Shown: in pieces, positions 23,182 through 34,529 of the stretch
Layout of the letters: each line of letters starts with the position of its first letter
Position numbering within the stretch: position 1 is the stretch's first letter
From: Neurospora tetrasperma FGSC 2508
Lineage: Eukaryota > Ascomycota > Sordariomycetes > Sordariales > Sordariaceae
Reading direction: 5' to 3'
DNA length: 64,000 bases
Assembly (NCBI RefSeq): GCF_000213175.1
Contig: NW_009799100.1
Span: 1,481,887 to 1,545,886 of the forward strand
Notes under the pieces: model-generated
Database searches by the model: none
What the model was told of the DNA's origin: nothing
Seen by the model: the letters and a program-made list of their open reading frames with translations, nothing else
Translations under genes and position numbers: made by a program

Positions 23182-26005
23182 GTTGGCGATGCTTGTTGGG
23201 TTTATGGGGAAATTCTATGGAGGTATCACTATTGTAGGGTCAGTATACGTTGAACGAAGAAAGATCGTTGCGGCGCAAATCGGGGCGTGATGTTGAGCTT
23301 TGGCTGATTGGCAAGGGCACAGAGGAAAATGAGGGGCAAAGCAAGGGAAAAGACAAGACCCTGGTTGGTGAGTGGGACGAAAAGTATAGAGAAGGAACAG
23401 CCGTGACGCAGGTTCACGAAGTTCTGGGTGAAAGGGGGAACAGGCAGGGCTTGAAGGTCTACACTAGTCTTCAAACATCCCGAGCCAAGCAGAGGGGCGA
23501 CTCGATGGATGTTCCACTAGCTGAGGGTGGTGAGCTGTCTCTTGAAGCGCGGGGCAACAACAACAACAAGATCGAGAATTGGGACATGGCAGCCCAACTT
23601 TCATCCCATGACCTTGCCAACCCGAGACTGCAAGCACGCTGTAGAGGAAAGAAAGAACAACATACAGAACGATATGTAAAGATGTTGGTATGATCGGTTT
23701 GGTCAAGCACCATGATGCTGCGATGCGCGACGTGAAGGGAAAGGAGACGTGTCGACGGCGGTGCGACTCGTGCAAAGGAGCGGAGCAGAGCTTGTCAGGG
23801 CGGCAACAAACACTCAGCGCTCAGGTTGGAAATATTAAAACAGAGAAGCAAAGAAGGCTGTGAACTAACGACCGAAAGCGCAACTGGGTGCGCCGCGGTG
23901 AAGAGGTGGATGCGGTTGCTCGGAGTGGTAGCTTGATGGCAGCGCAAAAGGCGACAAGAGACCGACGGAGATGGATGAAGTCAGGCCAACTCCAACTCAG
24001 AAGCCAGATCAGGGAGCTGTGGGCCAATCGCCCCCGAGGGCCAATGGAGCCAACAGGTGGGCGGGCGGCGGTAGGCCTGACGCTTTGACACACCACCATC
24101 CTGCCTTGCCGGTGCCTGTTGACTGACGATGGGACTCCCAAGGCCGCGGCCGGGGGAGTGATTGCCACGGTTGGGCGGCAACCAGAGGCCCATTGCCTGC
24201 CGGGCTGTGGGATCCTCTACCTCTACCGCCGGCAAGAATGTCCATTCCATCCTTCCAGTCTTGCAAGTTGTTTTATCCGATGAGCCAATCGGCGATACCC
24301 GCCCGCTAATTGGATTTGAAGACCTGGGTGATGCGTAACAGTGATCGATAGAAGGCTAACAACATGAGACCCGGACAGGACGGCAACCTCATGGTCAACA
24401 TTTAACGCCAAGCCGACAACCAAATTTCAAGCTCGAGATATCGATTTTGGCAAGAAAGCTGAAGGACTGTAGCTCAGGCATCCATTCTTCTGCCCTGACA
24501 TCCGCGACTAAACGCAGCTGTTCAGACAGTGCTTCTATGCGAATTCGCCATTCCGATGCAGGTGAAGCGGACGCGCGGACATGGACGGAGGCAAACATGG
24601 CATGGGCTATAGGAGTACGTATCTTGAGGCTGTTTTCTTGACAGGTGACTGTACTGTACATAGTAGTGTATGCAGTCGAATTGTATTAGGGGCCTAGTAT
24701 TTCCCTGTTGTTTCTTTTGAGAGGGAGGTATCATGCCCGGCCATGACTCAAGTGTTCTTCGCCATCTTGAAGAACTACTCCGATCGGAGGAGCAATGCGG
24801 AAGGAGCAGGCCGGCAGCAGATCATATTAACCAAAGTGTCATGGTATGAGCTAATCGGCCACTTCTCAGCATGGTAAAAAGATCAAGAAGCTCAAGACAT
24901 ACCCCTCCGTTGACGGATGCGACATGTGAACTGAAGTGGTCGTAGGCAGTGCCCCTGGAAGTTGACGACGCCCGTCTCAAGGGGGTTTTTGTCCCTTACT
25001 AACAGGGCCACGCTAGAACCGTCACGGCCCGCAATAATGGGGTACCTGCGGATACAGGTGACGACGAAGCTGTGGGGGCACCGAGGGCACCCTAATGTCT
25101 TTCCCTGTCGCCTACCCCCGCGGCCAATCTTTTGGTCCTGGCCGGACGGAAACATTGAGGTGCTCAGGGGAATGCACCGCAAGCGACCATCACGAACGGG
25201 GATGGAATGCGATAGCTTCCGGTATGTAGACATTATTCAGGCCACTTGCGGACGTTAGTTGCTGAAGATGTTGTAGATACGTCTACCGACATTTTTGGGA
25301 TGTTTTCATTACAGGCTGGTTCGCACCTACCTAACTAGAGAGGCCGAAACATGAACAACACTTGAGATACCAGCATCTCCATGCTAGACATTCCTCTAAT
25401 ATCCAAGTCCCCAAGTATCAGAAAAAAGTATCCAGGGGTATTTACAGTCTAAAAAAGTGCCAGACTCTTCTCAACCAACGGCCCGGGTACCCCTTTGCAT
25501 ACGCGGACGTGGCACCCCTCTAGGTACCTCTACCAATTAGTGTGCCTAGCAAACCTCCGCATTATATCCATACAATACCAGGCAATACGAAGCTGCAGTG
25601 GGCTGCCCTAGCAGGACTGCGCCCGAGCCTTCGAACCCTGACAGCTAACAACACTTGGCTCCCGTCCCGCCTCCAAGGGAACTTCTTCCTCCTTCAACTG
25701 CACTTCTTTTTCAGGATCCAGGTTTGGCCATCTTCTCTCCTGGTTGATTTGTCTCTTTCAACCACCGAGGCCGTATACGCCATCTGCAGTTCCATCTCGG
25801 ACATCTCCCCGGGATCCGGACATCTCAAGACTTGTCGTGCAGCAGCGATTCACGAGGGATCCGGGTCGCTTCCTTCCGTGGCTCGCCTTCAGCCGTTGTC
25901 CATCCTGTCCCACAGGACCTGCGAACACGAACGTTCGGAAACACAATCACCACTGCACTCGACAAACTTTAACTTTGGGCTCATTTTAGTCCACATTTCT
26001 TCAAC
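23182..26005. other. Divergent intergenic region, 2.8 kb
   Basis: Promoter space between PAT1 (minus) and the KRE2-type gene (plus). No conserved protein frame was found. An open frame at 25542-26060 begins 464 bases before the KRE2-type start and overlaps it in another frame; it has no domain and is treated as possible leader sequence. Confidence 0.55.
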
Positions 26006-27523
26006 ATGGCGGCGGGCAGCGCACGCTACGTGCGCTACATCCTCCTTGCCTTTTTTGTAAGTCTGATCATCTCTGGTACTCTTCTTGGCTCAATGCTCTG
26101 CACTTAACAGTACCTGTTCGCTTTCCCGGTACCCCACTAACCATGACGTTAGGTTATCGCCGTTCTTTACTTCATCTCTACCCCGACATCCGTCGTGACC
26201 CCCCTAAAAGATAACTTTGGCAAATTCCAACAATCCACCGGAAACTCGAAGCCATCGACTGGAAGTACTACCGGAAGTACCACCGGAGGCACCACCGAAG
26301 TTGCCCACGATGAGAAGACACCCACTAAGAGCAATGGCGCCGACTACGATCCTGCCCAGTACCCGTTGGCCATGACTCCGAATGACCCGGGCTGGAACGA
26401 CTTATCTGGCGTTAAGGGCGGCCCTCGCATGAACGCGACCTTTGTCACCTTGGCTCGCAACGCCGATGTGTGGGAAATTGCAAAGTCGATCCGCTCAGTC
26501 GAGGACCGTTTCAACCGCCGCTACAACTACGACTGGGTCTTCCTCAACGACAAGCCGTTTGACGAAACCTTCAAGAAGGTTACCTCCTCGCTTGTCTCCG
26601 GCAAGACGTACTATGGCGAGATTCCGACCGAGCACTGGTCGTTCCCGCCTCACATCGACCAGGAGAAGGCCAAAAAGGTTCGCGAGGACATGAGACAGCG
26701 CAAGATCATCTACGGTGACAGTATCAGCTACCGCCACATGTGCCGTTTTGAGTCCGGCTTCTTCTTCCGCCAGCCCCTCATGATGAACTACGACTACTAC
26801 TGGCGCGTCGAGCCGAGCGTCGAGTTCCACTGCGACATCCACTACGATCCTTTCCGCTTCATGCACGAGAACAACAAGAAGTACAGCTTCGTGCTCAGCC
26901 TTTACGAGTACTTCGAGACTATCCCGACCCTCTGGGACAGCGTTACCAAGTTCATCAAGAACCACCCCGAGCACATTGCTGAGGGCAACTCCATGGCTTT
27001 CCTCAGTGACGATGGTGGCAAGACCTACAACAAGTGCCACTTTGTAAGTATTGTCCGTGAGGATTCACAGCTTGCGACAAGTTTAGTCTAACAACATTAT
27101 AGTGGTCCAACTTTGAGATTGGTAGCCTCAACTGGCTTCGCTCCAAGGCCTACACCGACTACTTCGAGTCTCTGGATCAGGATGGTGGTTTCTTCTATGA
27201 GCGCTGGGGCGATGCCCCGGTCCACTCTATTGCCGCCGGCTTGATGTTGAAGAAGGAGGAAATCCACTTCTTCAACGACATTGCCTACTACCACGTTCCC
27301 TTCACTCACTGCCCCACCGGAGAGCAGTTCCGTCTCGACCGCAAGTGCCACTGCAACCCCAAGGAGAACTTTGACTGGAAGGGGTATTCTTGTAAGTCTT
27401 ACCCGGAAGTTCCCTTCTCTTACTGAGCCGTCCACTGACCCCAATCACTTATCAGGCACTTCGAGGTACTACGAGCTTAATGGTCTTCCGAAGCCAGAAG
27501 GCTGGCAAGATCAGTCGGATTAG
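26006..27523 (+). CDS. KRE2/MNT1-type alpha-1,2-mannosyltransferase (GT15), 432 aa
   Basis: Four exons: 26006-26056, 26153-27043, 27103-27391, 27456-27523, all GT/AG and frame-consistent. The first 51-bp exon and the start of exon 2 together encode a type II signal anchor ([18 protein letters not shown]). The lumenal domain has the GT15 landmarks [40 protein letters not shown] and [18 protein letters not shown]. The Glu of WSNFEIG (about residue 319) is at the site proposed as catalytic in yeast Kre2. Also present is [15 protein letters not shown]. Members add alpha-1,2-mannose from GDP-mannose to O- and N-glycans in the Golgi and affect cell-wall mannoproteins. A Thr/Gly/Ser repeat ([13 protein letters not shown]) lies in the stem region. 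Which KTR paralogue it equals cannot be told. Confidence 0.92.
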
Positions 27524-28177
27524 AAGGAGGCGAAGAAGAAACAGTTCTGAGGGTGTGGGGATTAAGGCTTTATGTTGGGGAAACAGGTCTGCAAATAAAA
27601 ACAAAAGCGGACATTCCCTAGAATGTATTATCGTTATAATGACTTTTCCGTTCACAATTGGTGGTACAACCCAATTGCCTAGAAACATGGACCTATAAAT
27701 GGGAAAGGTTGGGCAAAAACGAAGCTGCGTTTTCTGAGTGTTTTGATGGACAAGAAAGGGCTATAAGGGGCGTTAAGGAAATCATGACACAATCACTTAG
27801 GGTTAGGTTGTTACTGCTGAGATAACCCTGGTATTGCCAGGTGTGAAAAGGCAAGTTGACAGCAAAACAGTTGGTCCAGTGTCTCCGTCCTTCCCCGAAG
27901 CTGCCAGTCGATCCATTATCTCGTCTTCGGTGTTGTATCATCTTGAAAATGGATGGCCAGTCTTCGACAGTCGTAATACAAGGAATATGGACGCCGATAT
28001 CCTGTCATGCACCTTTTATTTCCTTATAGTACACGGACACATAGTTTAGGATGCGGAATGATGAACTACATGGATGAAGCTTAAGCACCTCCACCACGCT
28101 CACATCACATCATCATCATCCTATTGCCATGTAACCAGGGGGGTATCATCTCAATTGTGCTCTGTTGTGCTAGCTGC
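27524..28177. other. Convergent intergenic region
   Basis: 3' ends of the mannosyltransferase gene (plus) and the uS12m gene (minus). No gene, RNA or repeat seen apart from a CATCATCATC stretch near 28108-28118. Confidence 0.6.
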
Positions 28178-28996
28178 TTAACCAACAGAGGCCTTCTTGG
28201 GCTTCTTGGTACCGTACTTGCTACGACTAGACATACGAGTAGCAACACCGGCCTGTTTTATCACCATCCTTTGTCAGCACGTCATTTCCACAAACTAAAC
28301 ACCCATCTTCCCCTTTTTTTCTCCTTCTGTCTCTCCCTCCATCCAGGGGTCTCCATTTAGGGATTTTTCTTCTCAGGGAAAAACTTACCAAATCCAAAGC
28401 ACCTCTAACAAGATGATACCTCACACCAGGACAATCCTGGGCTCTACCGCCACGCACGAGCACGACACTGTGCTGCGAGATGTTGTGGCCCTCGCCGGGG
28501 ATGTAGGCCGTGATGACCTTACCCGTGGAAAGACGGACACGGGCAGTCTTGCGTTCGCCCGAGTTGGGCTTCTTGGGACGCGTGATGCCGACTTTGACAC
28601 ACACACCCTTGAGCGCGGGAGACTTGATGGAGGACAGGGCAGGGGAGACGGCGTGGCGGGCACGTTGGGGCTTACGGCAACCCTGGAGGAATGAAGATAA
28701 GAGTGGTTAGCTTTTGATCGGATTGAATTGGACGCAGGACGTAGGGCTGTGGTAGTAGCATGGGAACCAAAGTGGTGATAGGTACATAGGTAGGTAGGTA
28801 GGTAGGTAGGCGGGTTGGGGATAGCCTCATCATCACTTACCCTCATGACCTGGTTAAGAGTGGCATTCTGCGCCGGAGTGCTGGAGAACAACCGCGCAGC
28901 AGCAGGAAGGATGGAAGAGGACGATGGCATCAGCGGCCGCCGTAGCAGCGACGGCTGCGCCTGCGAAAACAAGTTCCGCAAGAAAGTCGTCGCCAT
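28178..28996 (-). CDS. mrps12: Mitochondrial ribosomal protein uS12m, 174 aa
   Basis: Three exons on the minus strand: 28996-28841, 28682-28389, 28252-28178; all junctions are in phase 0. The N-terminus ([20 protein letters not shown]) is a typical mitochondrial presequence with a possible cleavage region around RLFSST. The mature part starts [18 protein letters not shown] and continues [40 protein letters not shown] and [20 protein letters not shown], which are S12 signatures including the PNS and GGR decoding-centre loops. The final exon encodes [15 protein letters not shown]12 sits at the decoding site of the small mitoribosomal subunit. Intron 1 carries a TAGG microsatellite. Confidence 0.95.
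28787..28810. repeat. (TAGG)6 microsatellite in uS12m intron 1
   Basis: Six perfect units inside the 158-bp first intron, close to its donor end on the minus strand. Read on the coding strand it is CCTA, a pyrimidine-rich repeat. Confidence 0.9.
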
Positions 28997-30315
28997 CTTG
29001 TGATTTTGTGGATCTTGCTGATGGCGGGATGAACAACGAACCCGGCTCCGAAATCGTCAAGTTCGGTCGGTCGCGGCGCGCAACACGCGGTACAGTACGG
29101 GATAGCGGTTCCCCAGGCCCGGCAGGCGCACGCAGGGCCGGCGGCGGCGGCGGGCGGTACCAGTGTGGGAACATTTTTCGTGTCACGGGATGAGACACGT
29201 GGAAATAAGCCGAGCCAAGAAGGTACGTACCTATCGCTCGAGGGACGGAAGCCATTGGGTATGCTTCAGTGTGCGGCAATCATCGGTTAATTGTGAGCCT
29301 GCGACAAACTGACTGACAGTCACATGGCATTTGTTTTCCATTCCGTTCGTTTCATTGAACTCGTTCGTTGGCACCTCGTCGTTCCATTTGTATCGCTCGT
29401 CTGGCTCTGTTTTGCCTTCTCGTTCACGATCCATGATTTGCAATTCACGATCAAACACGATCCAGCAACAATGGTCACCGCTCGCCGCGCCCCGTGCCCG
29501 GCCATCATCAAGGTCCATTCGAGAGAGAGTGTCCCTCCTCCGATGTCCCGTCTCTACCGTGTCCCCCCCCCAAACCAATCCCTGTCGTGGCCACCGTTTA
29601 CCCCGGCCAAGGAAATCTTTGTGGGGAAAATGACCTCTGAAGAGGGCCAGTTTGGAGCTTTGTGAATGGTGGAGAACTTACCTCGGCAGAGGGGAGACAC
29701 TTGACCCAGCTGTTCACAGCATATCGGCCGTGTGCCGGCCAATGCCATTGACCTTTATTACCCGCTGGCTTGGCTTTTGAATTACTGAAAGAGAGAGAGG
29801 CATGGAGAGAGCTAACAGTAGAGCTCTTGTCCCGGTTGCCCGTAGGTATCCTGCTATCAAGGTGTACGCACCTATCTCCTCGAATACCGCGTGGGCTTCT
29901 GCGATAATGATCTGTTCTGTATATCGAATGCATAGTGACAGGTTAGACACATCGAAGGTGTAGGAGATGCATATGATGCAAAGGTCAAGAGAAATCGGGA
30001 CTCTCTTCACCTTATCTTGAGCCCACGCTGTCACTGTTGCTTGCCTTCCATCCAATACTCCACGGATCATTGTTACGGAGCTACATAAGTACATATTTCA
30101 TCTGGTCGTTAGTGTTAGCTCCGCTGTACAGTGTCCCGCGACTTATAAGTACCCGAAGCTCGTTCCATCACACCTCCAGTTCTCCTTCTCCAAGCATTTG
30201 ATACCCTTTCCGCCTTTTTTCTTCCATTATCTCTGACCTCTTCGTTCTTCTTAGACAGCACTCGCGCCAGGTCTCCGATCGGTTCTTTAATCATAACACA
30301 TACGCATCAGACACA
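28997..30315. other. Divergent intergenic region
   Basis: Promoter space between uS12m (minus) and the acyl-CoA dehydrogenase (plus). Overlapping open frames at 29324-29665 and 29598-30094 have no domain content. Both neighbours are mitochondrial genes, so a shared regulatory region is possible but not shown by the sequence. Confidence 0.5.
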
Positions 30316-31716
30316 ATGAAGTCGTTCACTAGGGTTTTGCGTCCCGCCGTCCGCAGGGCTCAGGCTGTTTCCGCTCCCAGACTTTCCAGAACTCCTGTCG
30401 TCCAATGGTAAGTTTTGCCATCTCGTCTCATGCTTGGTCTGGTCTCAAAAGAGATGGCCTAGAAGAGGGAGCAGGCAATATGCTAATACTTGGTTTCCCG
30501 AGATAGCGCTCGCCCTCTTTCCACCACCTCCCCTCGCCGGGACATAACCGATCTGCCGCCAACCCCCATCACGCACTTCTCTGAGGTTGAGACCGCCATG
30601 GCCGAGACTGTCCAGAAGTTCGCCAACGATGTCATTCTCCCCAAGGTCCGCGATATGGATGAGGCCGAGGCTATGGACCCCGCCATTGTCGAGCAGCTTT
30701 TCGAGCAGGGTATTATGGGTGTCGAGATTCCCGAGGAGTACGGCGGTGCCGGCATGAACTTCACCGCCGCCATTGTTTGTATTGAGGAGCTCGCCCGCAT
30801 CGACCCCTCGGTATCCGTCATGGTTGACGTCCACAACACCCTTGTCAATACCGCCGTCATTCGCTGGGGTAGCGAGGCGCTCAAGAAGAAGTACCTCCCC
30901 AAGCTGGCCACCAACACCGTCGGTTCCTTCTGTTTGTCCGAGCCAGTCTCTGGCTCTGATGCCTTTGCCCTAGCCACCCGCGCCGTCGAGACAGAGAACG
31001 GCTACAAGATCAATGGCAGCAAGATGTGGATCACCAACAGTATGGAGGCCGACTTCTTCATTGTTTTCGCCAATGTCGACCCCAGCAAGGGCTACCGCGG
31101 TATTACCGCCTTCATCGTCGAGAAGGGCATGAAGGGCTTCAGCATCGCCAAGAAGGAGAAGAAGCTCGGCATCAAGGCCTCCAGCACGTGCGTGCTCAAC
31201 TTTGACGACGTCGAGGTCCCCAAGGAGAACATTCTCGGCAAGGTCGGCGAGGGCTACAAGTACGCCATTGGCATCCTCAACGAGGGCCGCATCGGCATCG
31301 GCGCCCAGATGACCGGTCTCGCGCTCGGTGCGTGGGAGAACGCGGTCAAGTACGTGTGGAACGACCGCAAGCAGTTTGGCCAGCTCGTCGGTGAGTTCCA
31401 GGGCATGCAGCACCAGATCGCCCAGTCCTACACCGAGATCGCCGCCGCGCGCGCGCTCGTCTACAACGCCGCCCGCAAGAAGGAAGCCGGCGAGGATTTC
31501 GTCATGGACGCCGCCATGGCCAAGCTTTACGCTTCCCAGGTCGCCGGCCGCGTCTCCGGTCTCGCTGTCGAGTGGATGGGCGGCATGGGCTTCGTCCGTG
31601 AGGGCCTTGCTGAGAAGTTCTTCCGTGACAGCAAGATCGGTGCCATTTACGAGGGTACCAGCAACATCCAGCTTAACACTATTGCCAAGACCCTCCAGAA
31701 GCAGTACACTGCTTAA
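30316..31716 (+). CDS. Short/branched-chain acyl-CoA dehydrogenase, mitochondrial, 433 aa
   Basis: Two exons: 30316-30407 and 30507-31716. The first exon encodes a basic mitochondrial presequence (MKSFTRVLRPAVRRAQ). Family landmarks in order: GVEIPEEYGGAGM; FCLSEPVSGSDAFAL (FAD/substrate loop); KMWITNSMEADFFIV; EGRIGIGAQMTGLALGAW; RKQFGQLVGEFQGMQHQIA; and the C-terminal FRDSKIGAIYEGTSNIQL. The Glu of IYEGTS (about residue 413) is at the catalytic-base position of short-chain and branched-short-chain enzymes. It should oxidise short or 2-methyl-branched acyl-CoA with FAD, passing electrons to ETF, as in isoleucine or fatty-acid breakdown. The exact chain-length preference cannot be read. The C-terminus KQYTA is not a peroxisomal PTS1. 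Confidence 0.92.
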
Positions 31717-34529
31717 GATGGCGGGTTGACTGTCGATGTGTGTTTTGATGGTAGTGTTATATAAGGGTGTGCATGTGCATATTGGTTAGGATATCATGGA
31801 GTTAAGGGGATGCCGAATTTCAAAAGGGGCAGGAAGCACCTTGTCATGATCTAGAATATTCAGCAAGCCATTTTTTCGATTACTCATTCCGGTTTCTTTC
31901 TGATTTTCTTGATTTTTCGGTTTTCTTTACATGACTTGGGAGCCGTGCGAGATGCGATGATCCGTCGTACATTGATCTGGCTGGCAATGTCCATGAGACA
32001 TGGGAGTTTGATCGAACGCAACATCCACAGTGCTCCGTCAACATATGCAACAAGTACTTACCTGACGCCGGTTTGCTGTCATTCATCCTGCGATATGTGC
32101 CTACGGATACTGACATGCCTTTGGCGCGCGCAACTAGTCTTCAAAGTGATTCCACTCGAGGATAACCGAGGACGAAGCCGATGGAAAGTTGACGGGTCTC
32201 TTGATATTCGAACTCCTCGTCATCTACAACTCTTTCCGGTTTATAAACCAGCCGTTTGGCTCACCCCTTAAGTCCTACATCCCTGCATTCTCAAACCTGA
32301 CTTCGGTCATGAGTTTCCGGAGCTTCGTTCACTACAAGTATCGAATCTCTACTGTGTCATTCGGGTAGGAAACCAGTCGAGTCTTGGGACGAAATCCAGC
32401 TTCTTCGGCTTGGACAATTTCCAGCTTATTTATCCCTAACCCGCAACCCATCACATTAGTGTAGTGTAGGTATGCATCCTAAGACATGGATGGGCACACC
32501 ATGACCGCCTTTCCTGTCGAGACTCCAAATGGGGTTTGTCTCCTCTGTCTCAAGTCGCCGTCATCATTGCCTAAATACTTGCACATCAGGACTTTTTCGG
32601 GCCATGGCGTTCTCAAAAGTCAGGCGGTTAACATGTGAGGTCTTTATACACAGATCAACCTTTGAGATTTGTTAGTGCGAAACCTACAACGTCTTCTGAC
32701 AAGGCAGAAAGAGGACATGATTTTCCGGCGGTTCTATTGGTCCAAACCGAGCTAGAGTCAGAGGTTATGAACAACAATTAATGGTGTCCCCTACATATCG
32801 CACCAAGACTGTACTTATAGCGAGCAACAAGCAGGAATGGCCCCTACCTCTAGCCATCTTTAAAGTGGTGAAAGACTTTGAAAGTGCCGTGCTAACAGAC
32901 TTTTCGAGGGTGAACTGTCGACGGGTGAAAGAAAGTCGACTGCGTGATCAAGGTCCCCAAAGTGTGATTCGGCATGCCCAATCACAGCCCTCCAAACTCA
33001 AGCGGTTCAAGGTGCGCCACCAACTGAACTCAAGTGCACGTACCCGTTTCGATACCTACTACGCCCACTGACACCCCTCGGTCTCCGGGCTTCCAATCCC
33101 ATATCCCAAGTGAGTGCGGAAGGGAAGTCCTACCAACGCCCTGCACCACCAGTTCAACAGTCCTACGGTACGGTATCAGCGCACCAGGCAGACCAAGGCC
33201 ATCCACTCCCGTCGTGACGGTGTCGTATAGGTATCGATGTGTGGAGGTGCCCATCTCCTGTTCGGGTAGTCATTGCCTGTGGCTGCCCAACAGTCTGTCT
33301 GTGTGAGCTGTGCGTGACATGCAAACAAAAGGGTTCCATTCCAAGAGGGTCGCTGCTGTTAGTGTTGTTGACTGTTTGAAAATGCGCCGATTCGGAACCA
33401 TCTGATGCCAAGACGAGGCTATCGTAGATTTTTGTTAGTCCCCAAGAACCACACCCCTTTGGATGATGGGGTGGTAAAGAACACTGCATGGAATGGGCTC
33501 GTCGCGCGTAAATTCAAAGAAGAAACGGTGACTGTTGGCCTCGAGATTTCCCGCTTGAGTAGTATATGCGGTTGCCGTATATCTCAAGGTGTATTTCATT
33601 GTTCTAGTGATAATGGAAATACTAAAGAATGAAAGACACCTAGCGGGCGAGGTACCTGACTGGGAACCGGAAGTCCAGTCGACAAATGGAAGTGTTGGAT
33701 CAAAACCACGCGATCCCCGCCTCTTCAAGGGGAAAAGTGGACGTTGCTAACAAGGAAGTGACCTGCCCGCCTTTGCCCCGAACTGCCTGTGCGTACTTCG
33801 ACCGCTCAGCGTGCAGTACCAGGCATCGTCGTCTTCCGTCTGGATGCCCACTGGCTGTTTGGCTCGTCGAATCGACAAGGGCCGCCGCCGCCAAACCTAT
33901 GCGAAACACACAAAACCCCGCCATCGTTAGCATCATACCTCTCTCTGCAGTACCTGCTAATCTGAGCCTTTCCATCTTGCACATTGAAGCCTCCTCGTTC
34001 AGTCGAAAAAGGCAAAACCCGCCTTTTCTCTCTGTTAATGCTAATTGCTGCCCCGCCGCCACTATCTCCTCCATTACCTGCCTACCTACCCGACGTCTAG
34101 GTCCGGGCCAGCAGCGTAGCACTCCAATCAGTGTCTGCCTTATAAAGTGTCCATAGCACCTAGAGGTACCCTCGACCTCCATCCCTCCCTCCTGGCTGGA
34201 CCTCCTTATCCGTCCTCGCTGCCAAGTTGCCTTTTTGGCTCGCCTCGCCTTCCACCCGGGAAGTGCTCAACTGAACCGTCCATCACCAACCACCACGACG
34301 CATCCGTTGCATGTCATACTGGCATGCCAGCAGCATTTTAGTCGTCCGGATCACATCCCGTCGTCCTCCCTCTCCTTCCCCCCCTCCCCCGCTCTTCCAC
34401 TGCCGACACCGACTCCGACCCCGTCACCATCGGACATTAGTATTGCCAGGAGCATCTTTACCTTTCATCCTCTCCAAGTGATCCATCTTCCACCGTCGCC
34501 ATCGGTCCGCCGGGCCCAATACCGCCACC
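31717..34529. other. Tandem intergenic region, 2.8 kb, including probable pkc leader
   Basis: Lies between the acyl-CoA dehydrogenase and the protein kinase C gene, both plus strand. No domain-containing frame was found in 31717-34200. The pyrimidine-rich stretch 34150-34529 is probably the 5' leader of the kinase. An open frame 34235-34630 overlaps the kinase start out of frame. Confidence 0.55.

Noticed and set aside
24700-25000. Search for RIP-mutated transposon remains in the large intergenic regions
   Set aside because: No stretch shows the strong AT bias and TpA excess of RIP by eye, and no transposase or reverse transcriptase motif was found; a computed RIP index would be needed to exclude small remnants.
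26495-27040. Long minus-strand frame opposite the KRE2-type gene
   Set aside because: Antisense shadow produced by codon bias of the real gene.
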